This document shows positions 1 through 5,526 of a DNA stretch of 8,915 nt, piece by piece. The notes beneath the pieces are model-generated. The model was not told the DNA's origin, made no database searches, and was given only the letters and a program-made list of their open reading frames with translations. The stretch spans positions 1 through 8,915 of the forward strand of contig JAGADS010000141.1 in assembly GCA_017613485.1 (NCBI GenBank). The letters are read 5' to 3'. Each line of letters starts with the position of its first letter. Position 1 is the stretch's first letter. Origin of the DNA: Treponema sp. (GTDB taxonomy: Bacteria; Spirochaetota; Spirochaetia; Treponematales; Treponemataceae). Both the position numbers and the translations under genes were made by a program.

Positions 1-1
1 A

Positions 2-592
2 GGAAAGCCTTTTGCTCTCAGGGTAATGCATTCCTTGAACGATGCCTGCAAGAAATGGAAGGAAGCAGAGCACATAGATTATTCAGTTTACGGTACACCT
101 CTTGAAAGCACCACATACAAGTTTGCAAAGTGCCTTAAAAAGCGCTTCGGAATCATACCGGGTGTCACCGACAAGAACTATATCACTAACAGCTATCACG
201 TAAACGTAACCGAGAAGATCGATGCCTTTACAAAGCTTACGTTTGAGTCAGAATTCCAGCAGCTGTCACCGGGAGGAGCCGTCTCGTATGTTGAGGTTCC
301 GCACATGGAGAACAACATCCCGGCGGTTATGACGCTGCTTCGCCACATATACAACAACATCATGTATGCAGAGCTGAACACAAAGAGCGACTACTGCCAG
401 AAATGCGGATATACTGGAGAAATTCAGATTATTAACGATGCGGACGGAAAGCTGGTGTGGGAATGCCCCAACTGCGGAAACCATGACCAGGCAACCATGA
501 ACGTGGCACGCCGTACTTGCGGTTATATTGGAACTCAGTACTGGAACCAGGGACGTACCCAGGAAATCAAGGAGCGGGTACTGCATCTATAA
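2..592 (+). CDS. nrdD: Anaerobic ribonucleoside-triphosphate reductase, C-terminal part (5' truncated)
   Basis: Class III ribonucleotide reductase reduces ribonucleoside triphosphates to deoxynucleotides with a glycyl radical and works only without oxygen. The reading frame is open from base 2 with no start in view, so the gene enters from outside the window. The Met encoded at base 26 is internal (GKPFALRVMHSLNDA). Counting from that Met, two CxxC pairs (Cys124/127 and Cys147/150) match the family's zinc site. The motif RRTCGYIG follows, in which Gly166 (codon 521-523) is the expected radical residue. The end, IKERVLHL, is typical of the family. nrdG begins two bases after the stop, so the two are almost certainly one transcript. 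The family is about 600-700 residues long, so only the last third is here. The identification is firm. Confidence 0.97.
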   Translation, partial: GKPFALRVMHSLNDACKKWKEAEHIDYSVYGTPLESTTYKFAKCLKKRFGIIPGVTDKNYITNSYHVNVTEKIDAFTKLTFESEFQQLSPGGAVSYVEVPHMENNIPAVMTLLRHIYNNIMYAELNTKSDYCQKCGYTGEIQIINDADGKLVWECPNCGNHDQATMNVARRTCGYIGTQYWNQGRTQEIKERVLHL

Positions 593-594
593 CC

Positions 595-1083
595 ATGTAT
601 TACGGGGAAATAAAGAGAACTGACATTGCAGACGGAGAGGGTGTACGCGTATCATTGTTCGTGTCGGGCTGCAGGATTCATTGCCCCGGCTGCTTCAACA
701 CGAAGACATGGGATTTTCAGTTCGGAAAGGTGTTTACAAAAGACACGGAAGACGAAATTCTGTCGTATCTTGCACCTGAATACATAAGCGGTCTCACGGT
801 GCTGGGAGGGGAACCCTTTGAGGAGGAAAATCAGAGGGTTCTGGCACCGTTTTTACATAGAGTAAGGGAAACATATCCCAAAAAGACAATCTGGTGCTAT
901 ACAGGCTATGTCTATGACGTTGACCTTCTGCCGAAGAACGGAAAAAAGCATATTGAATGTACTCAGGACATGCTCTCCTGCATAGATGTTCTTGTGGACG
1001 GACCTTTTGTTCTGGAATTGAAGGATTTGAACCTTATGTTCCGGGGCTCTTCAAATCAGAGGATTCTGCATTTAAAAAATTAG
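595..1083 (+). CDS. nrdG: Anaerobic ribonucleotide reductase activating protein (radical SAM)
   Basis: NrdG uses a [4Fe-4S] cluster and S-adenosylmethionine to place the glycyl radical on NrdD. The 162-residue product is of normal length. It carries the cluster motif Cys26-x3-Cys30-x2-Cys33 (SGCRIHCPGCFN). Further on are LGGEPF (the GGEP-type SAM-binding segment), WCYTGY, and DVLVDGPF with the C-terminal FRGSSNQRI, all characteristic of the family. The frame stays open upstream to a TTG at 517, but that extension lies inside nrdD, encodes the wrong sequence and would destroy the conserved N-terminus. ATG 595 is therefore chosen. No strong ribosome site sits at the usual distance (AAGGAG is about 22 bases upstream, inside nrdD), so translation is probably coupled to nrdD. 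Its stop overlaps the stop of the convergent lipoprotein gene. Confidence 0.96.
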   Translation: MYYGEIKRTDIADGEGVRVSLFVSGCRIHCPGCFNTKTWDFQFGKVFTKDTEDEILSYLAPEYISGLTVLGGEPFEEENQRVLAPFLHRVRETYPKKTIWCYTGYVYDVDLLPKNGKKHIECTQDMLSCIDVLVDGPFVLELKDLNLMFRGSSNQRILHLKN

Positions 1084-1466
1084 GATTTTGTGTAGACCAG
1101 ACCGTCAATTGTGATGGTGCCGTCATCGTTAAACTGGATTTTTCCCTCATATTCATCTTTCGGAATCAGTTCGCCCTTGTTTTTTGCCCATGTCTGCCCG
1201 TTGTCGTAGGAAGTCTGCTTGGCGGTGGTATAGAATTTATCGCCGTCTATCCGATAAGTGCCCTTGATGCAGATAGTCGTGAACATGATGTCTATGTTCA
1301 GTTTGTAATCCGAGTCCTGGAATTCATAGCTTGAGACATTGTTGCTTGCAGTCCACTTACCCAAAAGCCTGTTTTCCTTCTTGCATGAAAAGATAAGAAA
1401 GGATGCGGCGCAGATGAGGATAAAACACACATGTCTGAATAATCTTTTATAATTGAAAAGTCTCAT
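1080..1466 (-). CDS. Small lipocalin-like lipoprotein of unknown function
   Basis: The 128-residue product has a basic N-terminus (MRLFNYKRLFRH), a hydrophobic segment (residues 13-27) and a lipobox ending LIFSC at Cys28, so it should be exported and lipidated. The mature part begins with LLGKWTA. It has GTYRIDGDKFY in the middle and a C-terminal IQFNDDGTITIDGLVYTK. This pattern of an N-terminal GxW followed by beta hairpins is typical of small lipocalin-like or DUF5640-type lipoproteins; the fold assignment is inference. No enzymatic residues are recognisable. The gene is convergent with nrdG and overlaps its stop by four bases. A good -10 box lies only seven bases upstream of the ATG, and no Shine-Dalgarno sequence is present. 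A later GTG start at codon 13 would remove the positive charges of the signal peptide and is less likely. Confidence 0.82.
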   Translation of the reverse strand: MRLFNYKRLFRHVCFILICAASFLIFSCKKENRLLGKWTASNNVSSYEFQDSDYKLNIDIMFTTICIKGTYRIDGDKFYTTAKQTSYDNGQTWAKNKGELIPKDEYEGKIQFNDDGTITIDGLVYTKS

Positions 1467-1473
1467 ACACTAT

Positions 1474-1479
1474 ATTATA
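1474..1479 (-). promoter_or_regulatory. -10 box of the lipocalin-like lipoprotein gene; possibly leaderless
   Basis: Read on the minus strand, a perfect TATAAT (1479 to 1474) ends seven bases before the ATG at 1466. A start point about seven bases downstream of the box falls at or next to the A of the start codon, leaving almost no leader. Upstream on the minus strand is a T-rich tract (1492-1509) without a clear -35 hexamer. The 59-base gap to the ATPase gene contains nothing else recognisable except this T-rich stretch, which may also help end ATPase transcription. Confidence 0.5.
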
Positions 1480-1525
1480 ACACATTTTCCCAAAAAAAGA
1501 AAAAAATTTTTAAGAGTTTCACACA

Positions 1526-2851
1526 TCAATCTTTAATGTATTTTTTCAATTTGAATATAATGTACAGCGGGAGGCTCCATATATGGGTATTACCGTCCAT
1601 GTTGTTGCCGGTGTTTTTGAGTGAAAGCTTGAATGCGAATTTCGGGCTATATCTTGTGCAGAAAAGATGCAGGCTTTTTGCTTTGGTGTTGTCCGCGGAT
1701 TTAACTTCGAGGGGGAAAATCACTCCGTCGTAATCAGATATGAAATCGATCTCGGCATCGGCCTTAGTACGCCAGAAATAGCAGGGAATACCCTCGCATT
1801 TCAGCTGCGTCATCACATAGTTTTCCGTGAACGCTCCCTTGAACTGGATGTATGAATTGTCATCTTCCAGAATTGTCCTGTAATTCACATTTGACTTTTT
1901 TCTAAGGAGTCCAACGTCCGCCATGTAGACTTTGAAATAAGTTTCATCCTTCATGCTTTCAAGCGGAAGCTGAGGTGTCTGGACAAGATTCAGCTTGTAG
2001 ACAAGACCTGCATTTACAAGCCACTCAAGGGCATTCTCCAAATCCTTCGCACGTGCTCCTTCCTTTACATGTGAGAAAATGAACTTGTTGTTTTCCTTTG
2101 CAATCTGTACCGGGACTGAATTCCAGATCTGTCTGATTTTAATTGCTGTTTCTGCCGGGGCATGTTTTCCGAAGTCATCAGCATAATCCTTCAGAATCTG
2201 ATCTTGAACCTCATCAACTTGTTTATAGTCATGGGTCTCAATCCATGTGCGCACGACTTCCGGCATTCCGCCCACTATGTAATAGTTCTTCAGATATTTT
2301 TCCAGTGGTGATTTGTAAAGCTCTGTGATTTCCCTTTGCAAGTCAAAACTTTTCACTCCGTCTATATATTTTTGCCCGCTGTCCGCAATTACAAATTCCT
2401 CAAAGCTCATCGGGAACATTTCAAGCCGCTCAACCTTGCCGACCGGAAACGAGATGCCCTCTTCCCTGAGTGCCACACCCAAAAGCGATCCCGCCGCAAT
2501 CAGATGAAGACTAGGCATTCCCTCGCAGAAATATTTGAGAGCTTGAATCGCCCTGGGGCAGTCCTGAATCTCATCAAAAACAACAAGTGTCTTGCCTGCC
2601 TCTATCTTATGACCTAAAATAACCGTGGAAAGCTCATCAAGAATCCGTGCTGTGTTGAAATCATAGTCAAAGATTGTCTTTATGGCATTGTTGCCGTCAA
2701 AATTGAAATATGCAAGGCTTTCAAACTGAGACGAGCCGAATTCCTTGATAAGATAGGTTTTTCCGCACTGTCTGACTCCTGTTACAAGAAGCGGTTTCCT
2801 TGTTTTTTTGTTCTTCCATTCAATCAGTTTCCCAAGAGCTTTTCTTTCCAT
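1526..2851 (-). CDS. AAA_14 / DUF4143 family ATPase
   Basis: This 441-residue protein has the AAA_14-DUF4143 architecture. Walker A is GVRQCGKT (25-32) and Walker B is TLVVFDEIQD (88-97). A sensor-like segment, AAGSLLG (119-125), follows, then FPMSFEEF (146-153) and YYIVGGMPEVV (190-200), all typical of the family. The C-terminal half contains FTENYV (341-346) and the pair AEIDFI...LEVKSA (366-386). With Glu343, Asp369, Glu382 and Lys384 this resembles a PD-(D/E)XK nuclease site. The family is abundant in anaerobes and spirochaetes, but its physiological role is poorly known; DNA-related or defence-like roles are guesses. GAGGG at 2864-2860 lies eight bases before the ATG, which fixes the start. 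The gene is divergent from the acidic lipoprotein gene and shares its upstream regulatory region. Confidence 0.93.
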   Translation of the reverse strand: MERKALGKLIEWKNKKTRKPLLVTGVRQCGKTYLIKEFGSSQFESLAYFNFDGNNAIKTIFDYDFNTARILDELSTVILGHKIEAGKTLVVFDEIQDCPRAIQALKYFCEGMPSLHLIAAGSLLGVALREEGISFPVGKVERLEMFPMSFEEFVIADSGQKYIDGVKSFDLQREITELYKSPLEKYLKNYYIVGGMPEVVRTWIETHDYKQVDEVQDQILKDYADDFGKHAPAETAIKIRQIWNSVPVQIAKENNKFIFSHVKEGARAKDLENALEWLVNAGLVYKLNLVQTPQLPLESMKDETYFKVYMADVGLLRKKSNVNYRTILEDDNSYIQFKGAFTENYVMTQLKCEGIPCYFWRTKADAEIDFISDYDGVIFPLEVKSADNTKAKSLHLFCTRYSPKFAFKLSLKNTGNNMDGNTHIWSLPLYIIFKLKKYIKD

Positions 2852-2870
2852 TTTTTTTACCCTCGTACAA

Positions 2871-2900
2871 ATTATAGCATTATTCGGTTGAAAAACGCAA
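2871..2900 (-). promoter_or_regulatory. Sigma-70-type promoter of the AAA_14/DUF4143 ATPase gene
   Basis: On the minus strand, TTGCGT (2900-2895), an 18-base spacer and a perfect TATAAT (2876-2871) form a good housekeeping promoter. Transcription should start near 2864, right at the ribosome site GAGGG (2864-2860), giving a leader of only about 13 bases. The -35 box and spacer coincide with the proximal copy of the 24-nt direct repeat described separately. Confidence 0.65.
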
Positions 2901-2932
2901 GGGTAACCGCATTATTCGGTTGAAAAACGCAA
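2877..2932. repeat. Two perfect 24-nt direct repeats over the ATPase promoter
   Basis: Positions 2877-2900 and 2909-2932 are identical over 24 bases. They begin GCATTATTCGG and end AAAAACGCAA, and are separated by eight bases (period 32). The proximal copy contains the -35 box and spacer of the ATPase promoter. The distal copy repeats the -35-like hexamer but lacks a following -10. It is either a small tandem duplication or a pair of binding sites for a regulator of the ATPase gene; the sequence alone does not decide. Confidence 0.75.
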
Positions 2933-2942
2933 AATCCCAAAA

Positions 2943-3009
2943 ATCGGTGAGTTAACTCACTGAATTTCGGTGCGTAAACTCACTGAATTTCAGTGGGTAA
3001 AACTCACTG
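2943..3009 (+). promoter_or_regulatory. Array of three tandem palindromic operator-like sites (array 1)
   Basis: Three dyad sites follow each other. Site 1 is GTGAGTTAACTCAC (2947-2960), a perfect 14-bp palindrome. Site 2 is GTGCGTAAACTCAC (2970-2983). Site 3 is GTGGGTAAAACTCAC (2993-3007). Their centres lie about 23 bp apart, roughly two helical turns. With flanks, the half-site extends to ACTCACTGAA. The array sits just upstream of the lipoprotein promoter. Bases 2940-2985 reappear at 5145-5190 with a single mismatch. This is the expected layout for cooperative binding of a dimeric transcription factor. The factor itself is not identified; the NarL-type regulator encoded at 6695 is a candidate (inference). 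Confidence 0.75.
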
Positions 3010-3010
3010 G

Positions 3011-3039
3011 AATTATTATACGGGGGGGTATATTATAAT
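3011..3039 (+). promoter_or_regulatory. Promoter region of the acidic lipoprotein gene with a G7 tract
   Basis: A -10 box follows operator array 1, either TATTAT (3031-3036) or TATAAT (3034-3039). No convincing -35 hexamer is present, as is usual for activator-dependent promoters. A run of seven G (3022-3028) lies directly in front of the -10. With TATTAT, the distance from the last operator site to the -10 is 23 bases, the same as at the second array. A change in tract length would move the operator relative to the -10 box. Confidence 0.55.
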
Positions 3040-3073
3040 CACAAAATTAAATCTTTATTCAAGGAGAAACAAA

Positions 3074-3559
3074 ATGAAAAGATTTTCTAAGGTTATGGTT
3101 GTATTGGCGGCATTGCTTTTGGGCTGTGCATTTATCGGATGCTCAAATAGTCCAGAATCAGGTGGTGGAACAACAGTAGCAGGTGCAAGAGCATACAACA
3201 TAAAAGAAGTCAAAGTGTATGTATATCCAGATCCAAATAGTTTTAACCATACATCAACTACGTATACCAAGGTAAGCCCCGAATGGAATGATTGGATGGA
3301 ATATCGGGCAGATCTGGGGCTGGGTCCTACTGTTTATTATAAGAAATTATATAAGGAAGGTGAAGGTGATGTTCCTACTTACAGTTTTACGGGTGAAGAA
3401 GGTTCTTTTCGAGAAGAGGAAGAGTTTGAAGAATATCTAGAAGGCATTACTTCAAATGATGATGTGACTGTGGCTAAATATGGTGATGATATTGAAATTG
3501 ATGTTGGTAACAGTTTTAGTGATCATATTGAATTTTTTTACGATTGTTTTGGAAACTAA
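3074..3559 (+). CDS. Acidic lipoprotein of unknown function
   Basis: The 161-residue product starts MKRFSKVMVVLAALLLGCAFIGCSNSPESGG with interruptions only in length here: a basic start, a hydrophobic core, and a lipobox at FIGC (Cys23; LLLGC at Cys18 is the alternative). A Gly/Ser linker follows. The mature part has aromatic stretches (VKVYVYPDP, VYYKKLY) and a strongly acidic region around residues 115-130, then a C-terminus rich in Asp and Phe. No family is recognised. AAGGAGA at 3061-3067, seven bases before ATG 3074, sets the start. A longer frame from GTG 2993 would begin inside the operator array and bury the signal peptide. The gene is monocistronic, between a regulated promoter and a strong terminator, which suggests a surface or periplasmic product made on demand. 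Being lipidated, it is probably membrane-anchored. Confidence 0.85.
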   Translation: MKRFSKVMVVLAALLLGCAFIGCSNSPESGGGTTVAGARAYNIKEVKVYVYPDPNSFNHTSTTYTKVSPEWNDWMEYRADLGLGPTVYYKKLYKEGEGDVPTYSFTGEEGSFREEEEFEEYLEGITSNDDVTVAKYGDDIEIDVGNSFSDHIEFFYDCFGN

Positions 3560-3600
3560 ATGTTGTTAATTAAGCAGATGCGATAAGTATCTGACCTTAT

Positions 3601-3632
3601 GCCGGTGGGAATAATCCTGCCGGCTTTTTTTT
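3601..3632 (+). terminator. Rho-independent terminator after the acidic lipoprotein gene
   Basis: GCCGGTGGGA (3601-3610) pairs with TCCTGCCGGC (3615-3624) around the loop ATAA, giving a 10-bp stem with two G-U pairs. A run of eight T (3625-3632) follows. It lies about 40 bases after the lipoprotein stop and separates that transcript from the downstream ATPase gene. Confidence 0.93.
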
Positions 3633-3661
3633 GTGTGGCGGGGCGGTAAATGCCGGGGTTC

Positions 3662-3690
3662 TTGAAACAAAACTTCTGTTGCTATATAAT
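3662..3690 (+). promoter_or_regulatory. Sigma-70-type promoter of the ATPase_2/DUF234 gene
   Basis: TTGAAA (3662-3667), a 17-base spacer and a perfect TATAAT (3685-3690) make a strong promoter. The predicted start point is near 3697, in the middle of the 22-bp palindrome. The ATG at 3723 is served by GGAG at 3713-3716, six bases upstream. Confidence 0.8.
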
Positions 3691-3719
3691 TTACTCTAGA
3701 GTAAATTACTTTGGAGTAA
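3687..3719 (+). promoter_or_regulatory. 22-bp perfect palindrome plus a second dyad at the ATPase start point
   Basis: Positions 3687-3708 are a perfect palindrome with core TTTACTCTAGAGTAAA. It overlaps the last bases of the -10 box and the predicted start point. A second, imperfect dyad, TTACT-TTGG-AGTAA (3706-3719), follows and contains the ribosome site. The half-site GAGTAAAT occurs at 3699-3706 and again at 3714-3721. A repressor bound here would block both promoter escape and ribosome binding. The regulator is unknown; autoregulation by the ATPase is possible but unsupported. Confidence 0.65.
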
Positions 3720-3722
3720 ATA

Positions 3723-5138
3723 ATGGATAAGGAAAACGAGATATTCATCGGCAGGGCAGCTGAACTCAGTTTTTTGGAAAAGCTTTATAATTCCAGGAAT
3801 TTTGAGATGCTCATTCTGCATGGCCGCCGCAGGATAGGTAAAACTTATCTTCTCGGTCATTTTGCAGGCCTGCACTCAAAAAACACAGTTTATTTTACAG
3901 GCGACAAATCCTCGGAAAAAACAAACGTAAAGAATTTTTGTGACGAGCTAAATAAAGTTCTGAATGCAGGAGATTTCCTTAACTCATTTGAAAAATGGAG
4001 CGATGTATATTCCTTTATCAAAAGAACCGAAATCAAAGAGCGCCTTGTAATCATAATCGATGAGTTCACTTATCTTTACAGCTCAAATCCGGCGTATGAT
4101 TCAGGGCTTCAGATAGCAATAGACACAATCCTCAGGAAGAAAAACATTTTCCTTATTCTCTGCGGGTCGGAGGTGTCTGTAATCGAGGATATAATCGACA
4201 ATTCATCAAAGCCACTATATGGCCGTAAGACTGCCGAGCTTAAGCTTTTTCCGTTCACATACAGGGAAGCGCGGGAGTTCTTTCCCAAATACAATGATGA
4301 GCAGGCTCTGTGCGCCTATTCAATACTGGGCGGGATTCCTTTTTACCTTACGCTTTTTGACGACAGCCGTTCAATCAAGGAGAACATAATCACTCACTGC
4401 CTTTCTACCACAGGAGTTCTTTTTAACGAGATAGAGACGCTTCTTAGGATGGAGCTTAAGGAAACGTATTTTTACAAGAGCATAATGCTTGCCATAAATG
4501 CAGGGGCATCGACATTTGAAAAGATAAGGGACAAGGTGGGGGAGGAGCCTGCAAAAATCGCAAAGTATATGAGCGTGCTGTGCAACCTGGGTTTCATAAA
4601 GAGGGAGGTTCCGTGCGGTGAAAAACAGACCAGCCGCAATACGCTTTATTCAATCTGCGACAATTATTTTGCATTTTATTTTATGTTCATTTTTAAGAAG
4701 CAGAACATGCTGAACGGTCTAATCTCTCCGAAACTGTTTTACGAGCGAGAGATTACAAAGGAAAGCCTGAATACATTTATCGGTCATCGCTTCGAGTCTA
4801 TCTGCGAGGCATACCTCAAGGAGCTTTTTTACAACGGCAAGATGCCTTTTTTTGCCGAGAATCTTGGGCGCTGGTGGGGTAACAATCCGGTCCTTAAAAG
4901 GCAGGAGGAGATAGATTTGATTGCAACCGATGAGGAGAACGCCCTTTTCTGCGAGAGTAAATATACAGAGAAAAAATTCAATGAGGGGCAGCTCAAGGAT
5001 TTGGAGGATGCCTCCCTGAGCATAAACCGTCCGAATAAATACTTCATGATTTTTTCAAGGAAAGGCGTTACAAGCGGAGTTGAAAAAGCGATAAAAGGCA
5101 AAGACAGATATTATGTTGTCACGCTAAAAGAATTGTAG
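3723..5138 (+). CDS. ATPase_2 / DUF234 family ATPase with PD-(D/E)XK-like C-terminus
   Basis: This 471-residue protein begins with the family signature FIGRAAELSFLE (8-19). Walker A is GRRRIGKT (34-41), Walker B is LVIIIDEF (108-115), and LCGSEVS (146-152) acts as the sensor segment. KPLYGRKTAELKLFPF (163-178) and the ILGGIPFYL box (201-209) are typical of the archaeal-type ATPase_2 family. A winged-helix-like region comes next (about 245-315). The DUF234 C-terminus (about 350-471) has FESICEAYLKEL, GRWWG, EEIDLIA (395-401) and LFCESKY (408-414). This last set is an E-D-ESK arrangement like PD-(D/E)XK nucleases. The biological role is not established for the family; nuclease activity is inference. 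The gene has its own promoter, palindromic operator and ribosome site, and no co-transcribed partner upstream. Confidence 0.92.
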   Translation: MDKENEIFIGRAAELSFLEKLYNSRNFEMLILHGRRRIGKTYLLGHFAGLHSKNTVYFTGDKSSEKTNVKNFCDELNKVLNAGDFLNSFEKWSDVYSFIKRTEIKERLVIIIDEFTYLYSSNPAYDSGLQIAIDTILRKKNIFLILCGSEVSVIEDIIDNSSKPLYGRKTAELKLFPFTYREAREFFPKYNDEQALCAYSILGGIPFYLTLFDDSRSIKENIITHCLSTTGVLFNEIETLLRMELKETYFYKSIMLAINAGASTFEKIRDKVGEEPAKIAKYMSVLCNLGFIKREVPCGEKQTSRNTLYSICDNYFAFYFMFIFKKQNMLNGLISPKLFYEREITKESLNTFIGHRFESICEAYLKELFYNGKMPFFAENLGRWWGNNPVLKRQEEIDLIATDEENALFCESKYTEKKFNEGQLKDLEDASLSINRPNKYFMIFSRKGVTSGVEKAIKGKDRYYVVTLKEL

Positions 5139-5144
5139 AAACTG

Positions 5145-5190
5145 AAAATCGGTGAGTTAACTCACTGAAATTCGGTGCGTAAACTCACTG
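5145..5190 (+). promoter_or_regulatory. Array of two tandem palindromic operator-like sites (array 2)
   Basis: This 46-base segment matches 2940-2985 with one mismatch. It holds GTGAGTTAACTCAC (5152-5165) and GTGCGTAAACTCAC (5175-5188), again 23 bp from centre to centre. It begins just after the ATPase stop codon and lies immediately upstream of the promoter of the two-component operon. Conservation of dyads and spacing at two unlinked promoters argues for one shared DNA-binding regulator. Confidence 0.75.
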
Positions 5191-5217
5191 GATTTGTATT
5201 TTTGTATGCTGTATAAT
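5189..5217 (+). promoter_or_regulatory. Promoter of the histidine kinase / response regulator operon
   Basis: A perfect TATAAT lies at 5212-5217. At the 17-base position there is only TGGATT (5189-5194), a poor -35 that abuts the last operator dyad. This suggests an activator-dependent promoter, with the factor replacing -35 contacts. GGGGAG (5234-5239), eight bases before ATG 5248, is the ribosome site of the first reading frame. Confidence 0.6.
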
Positions 5218-5247
5218 AATTCAAAAAATAAAAGGGGAGAATATAAT

Positions 5248-5526
5248 ATGAATGAGAAAAAAACTTTTAAACACATAATTGAAATTGCTCTGGTCGTAAT
5301 CGTCGGATTTGGCTTATGACAGGGTTATCTTCGCATTCAACGGCGAGAATCTCAGTTTCCTTGCGTCTGCCATTCTTGGACGTATCCCTGTTACGATTCT
5401 TGACAGGATCATTACAACCTTTGCTGGTTTTGGAATATTCAAGCTGTATTCAAAAATAAAATCTGCTATACAGAAAAAAGTACGGGGGGGGTACAGCTTC
5501 CTAGCGAATCTGAGAATAAAGTATGA
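5248..5526 (+). pseudogene. Frameshifted small membrane protein at the head of the two-component operon
   Basis: A well-placed ribosome site and ATG 5248 start a 23-codon frame (MNEKKTFKHIIEIALVVIVG..) that stops at TGA 5317. The protein-like sequence continues in the +1 frame from about 5311: AYDRVIFAFNGENLSFLAS and later LDRIITTFAGFGIFKLYSKI. It has two likely membrane segments and resembles the end of a multi-pass membrane protein; no family is certain. One extra T in the TTT at 5308-5310 would explain the first shift. Slippage at TTA-TGA-C is a weaker alternative. The second frame then runs through a run of eight G into the kinase gene, to TGA 5597. With nine G it would return to the original frame and end at a TGA overlapping the kinase ATG (ATGA, 5523-5526). 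This could be a decayed gene, a phase-variable gene or a sequencing error. Confidence 0.55.
5484..5491 (+). repeat. Poly-G tract (G8) before the histidine kinase gene
   Basis: Eight consecutive G lie in the sequence TAC-G8-TACAGC, 31 bases upstream of the kinase ATG. Tracts of this length are prone to slippage in replication. Tract length sets where translation of the upstream frame ends: TAG 5502 with seven G, TGA 5597 with eight, and TGA overlapping the kinase start with nine. Confidence 0.85.

Noticed and set aside
517..594. TTG start that would lengthen nrdG by 26 residues
   Set aside because: It lies inside the nrdD coding sequence over the glycyl-radical motif; NrdG proteins begin close to the MYYGEIKRTDI segment.
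957..1334. 125-codon plus-strand frame running across the end of nrdG
   Set aside because: It overlaps nrdG and the lipoprotein gene out of frame, with no ribosome site and no recognisable domain.
2947..3007. CRISPR-like array
   Set aside because: There are only three short dyads with 8-9 bp between them; no spacer-sized unique segments and no cas genes.
2993..3073. GTG start 27 codons before the acidic lipoprotein
   Set aside because: It falls in the third operator site and promoter, and would precede a clear signal peptide that has its own ribosome site.
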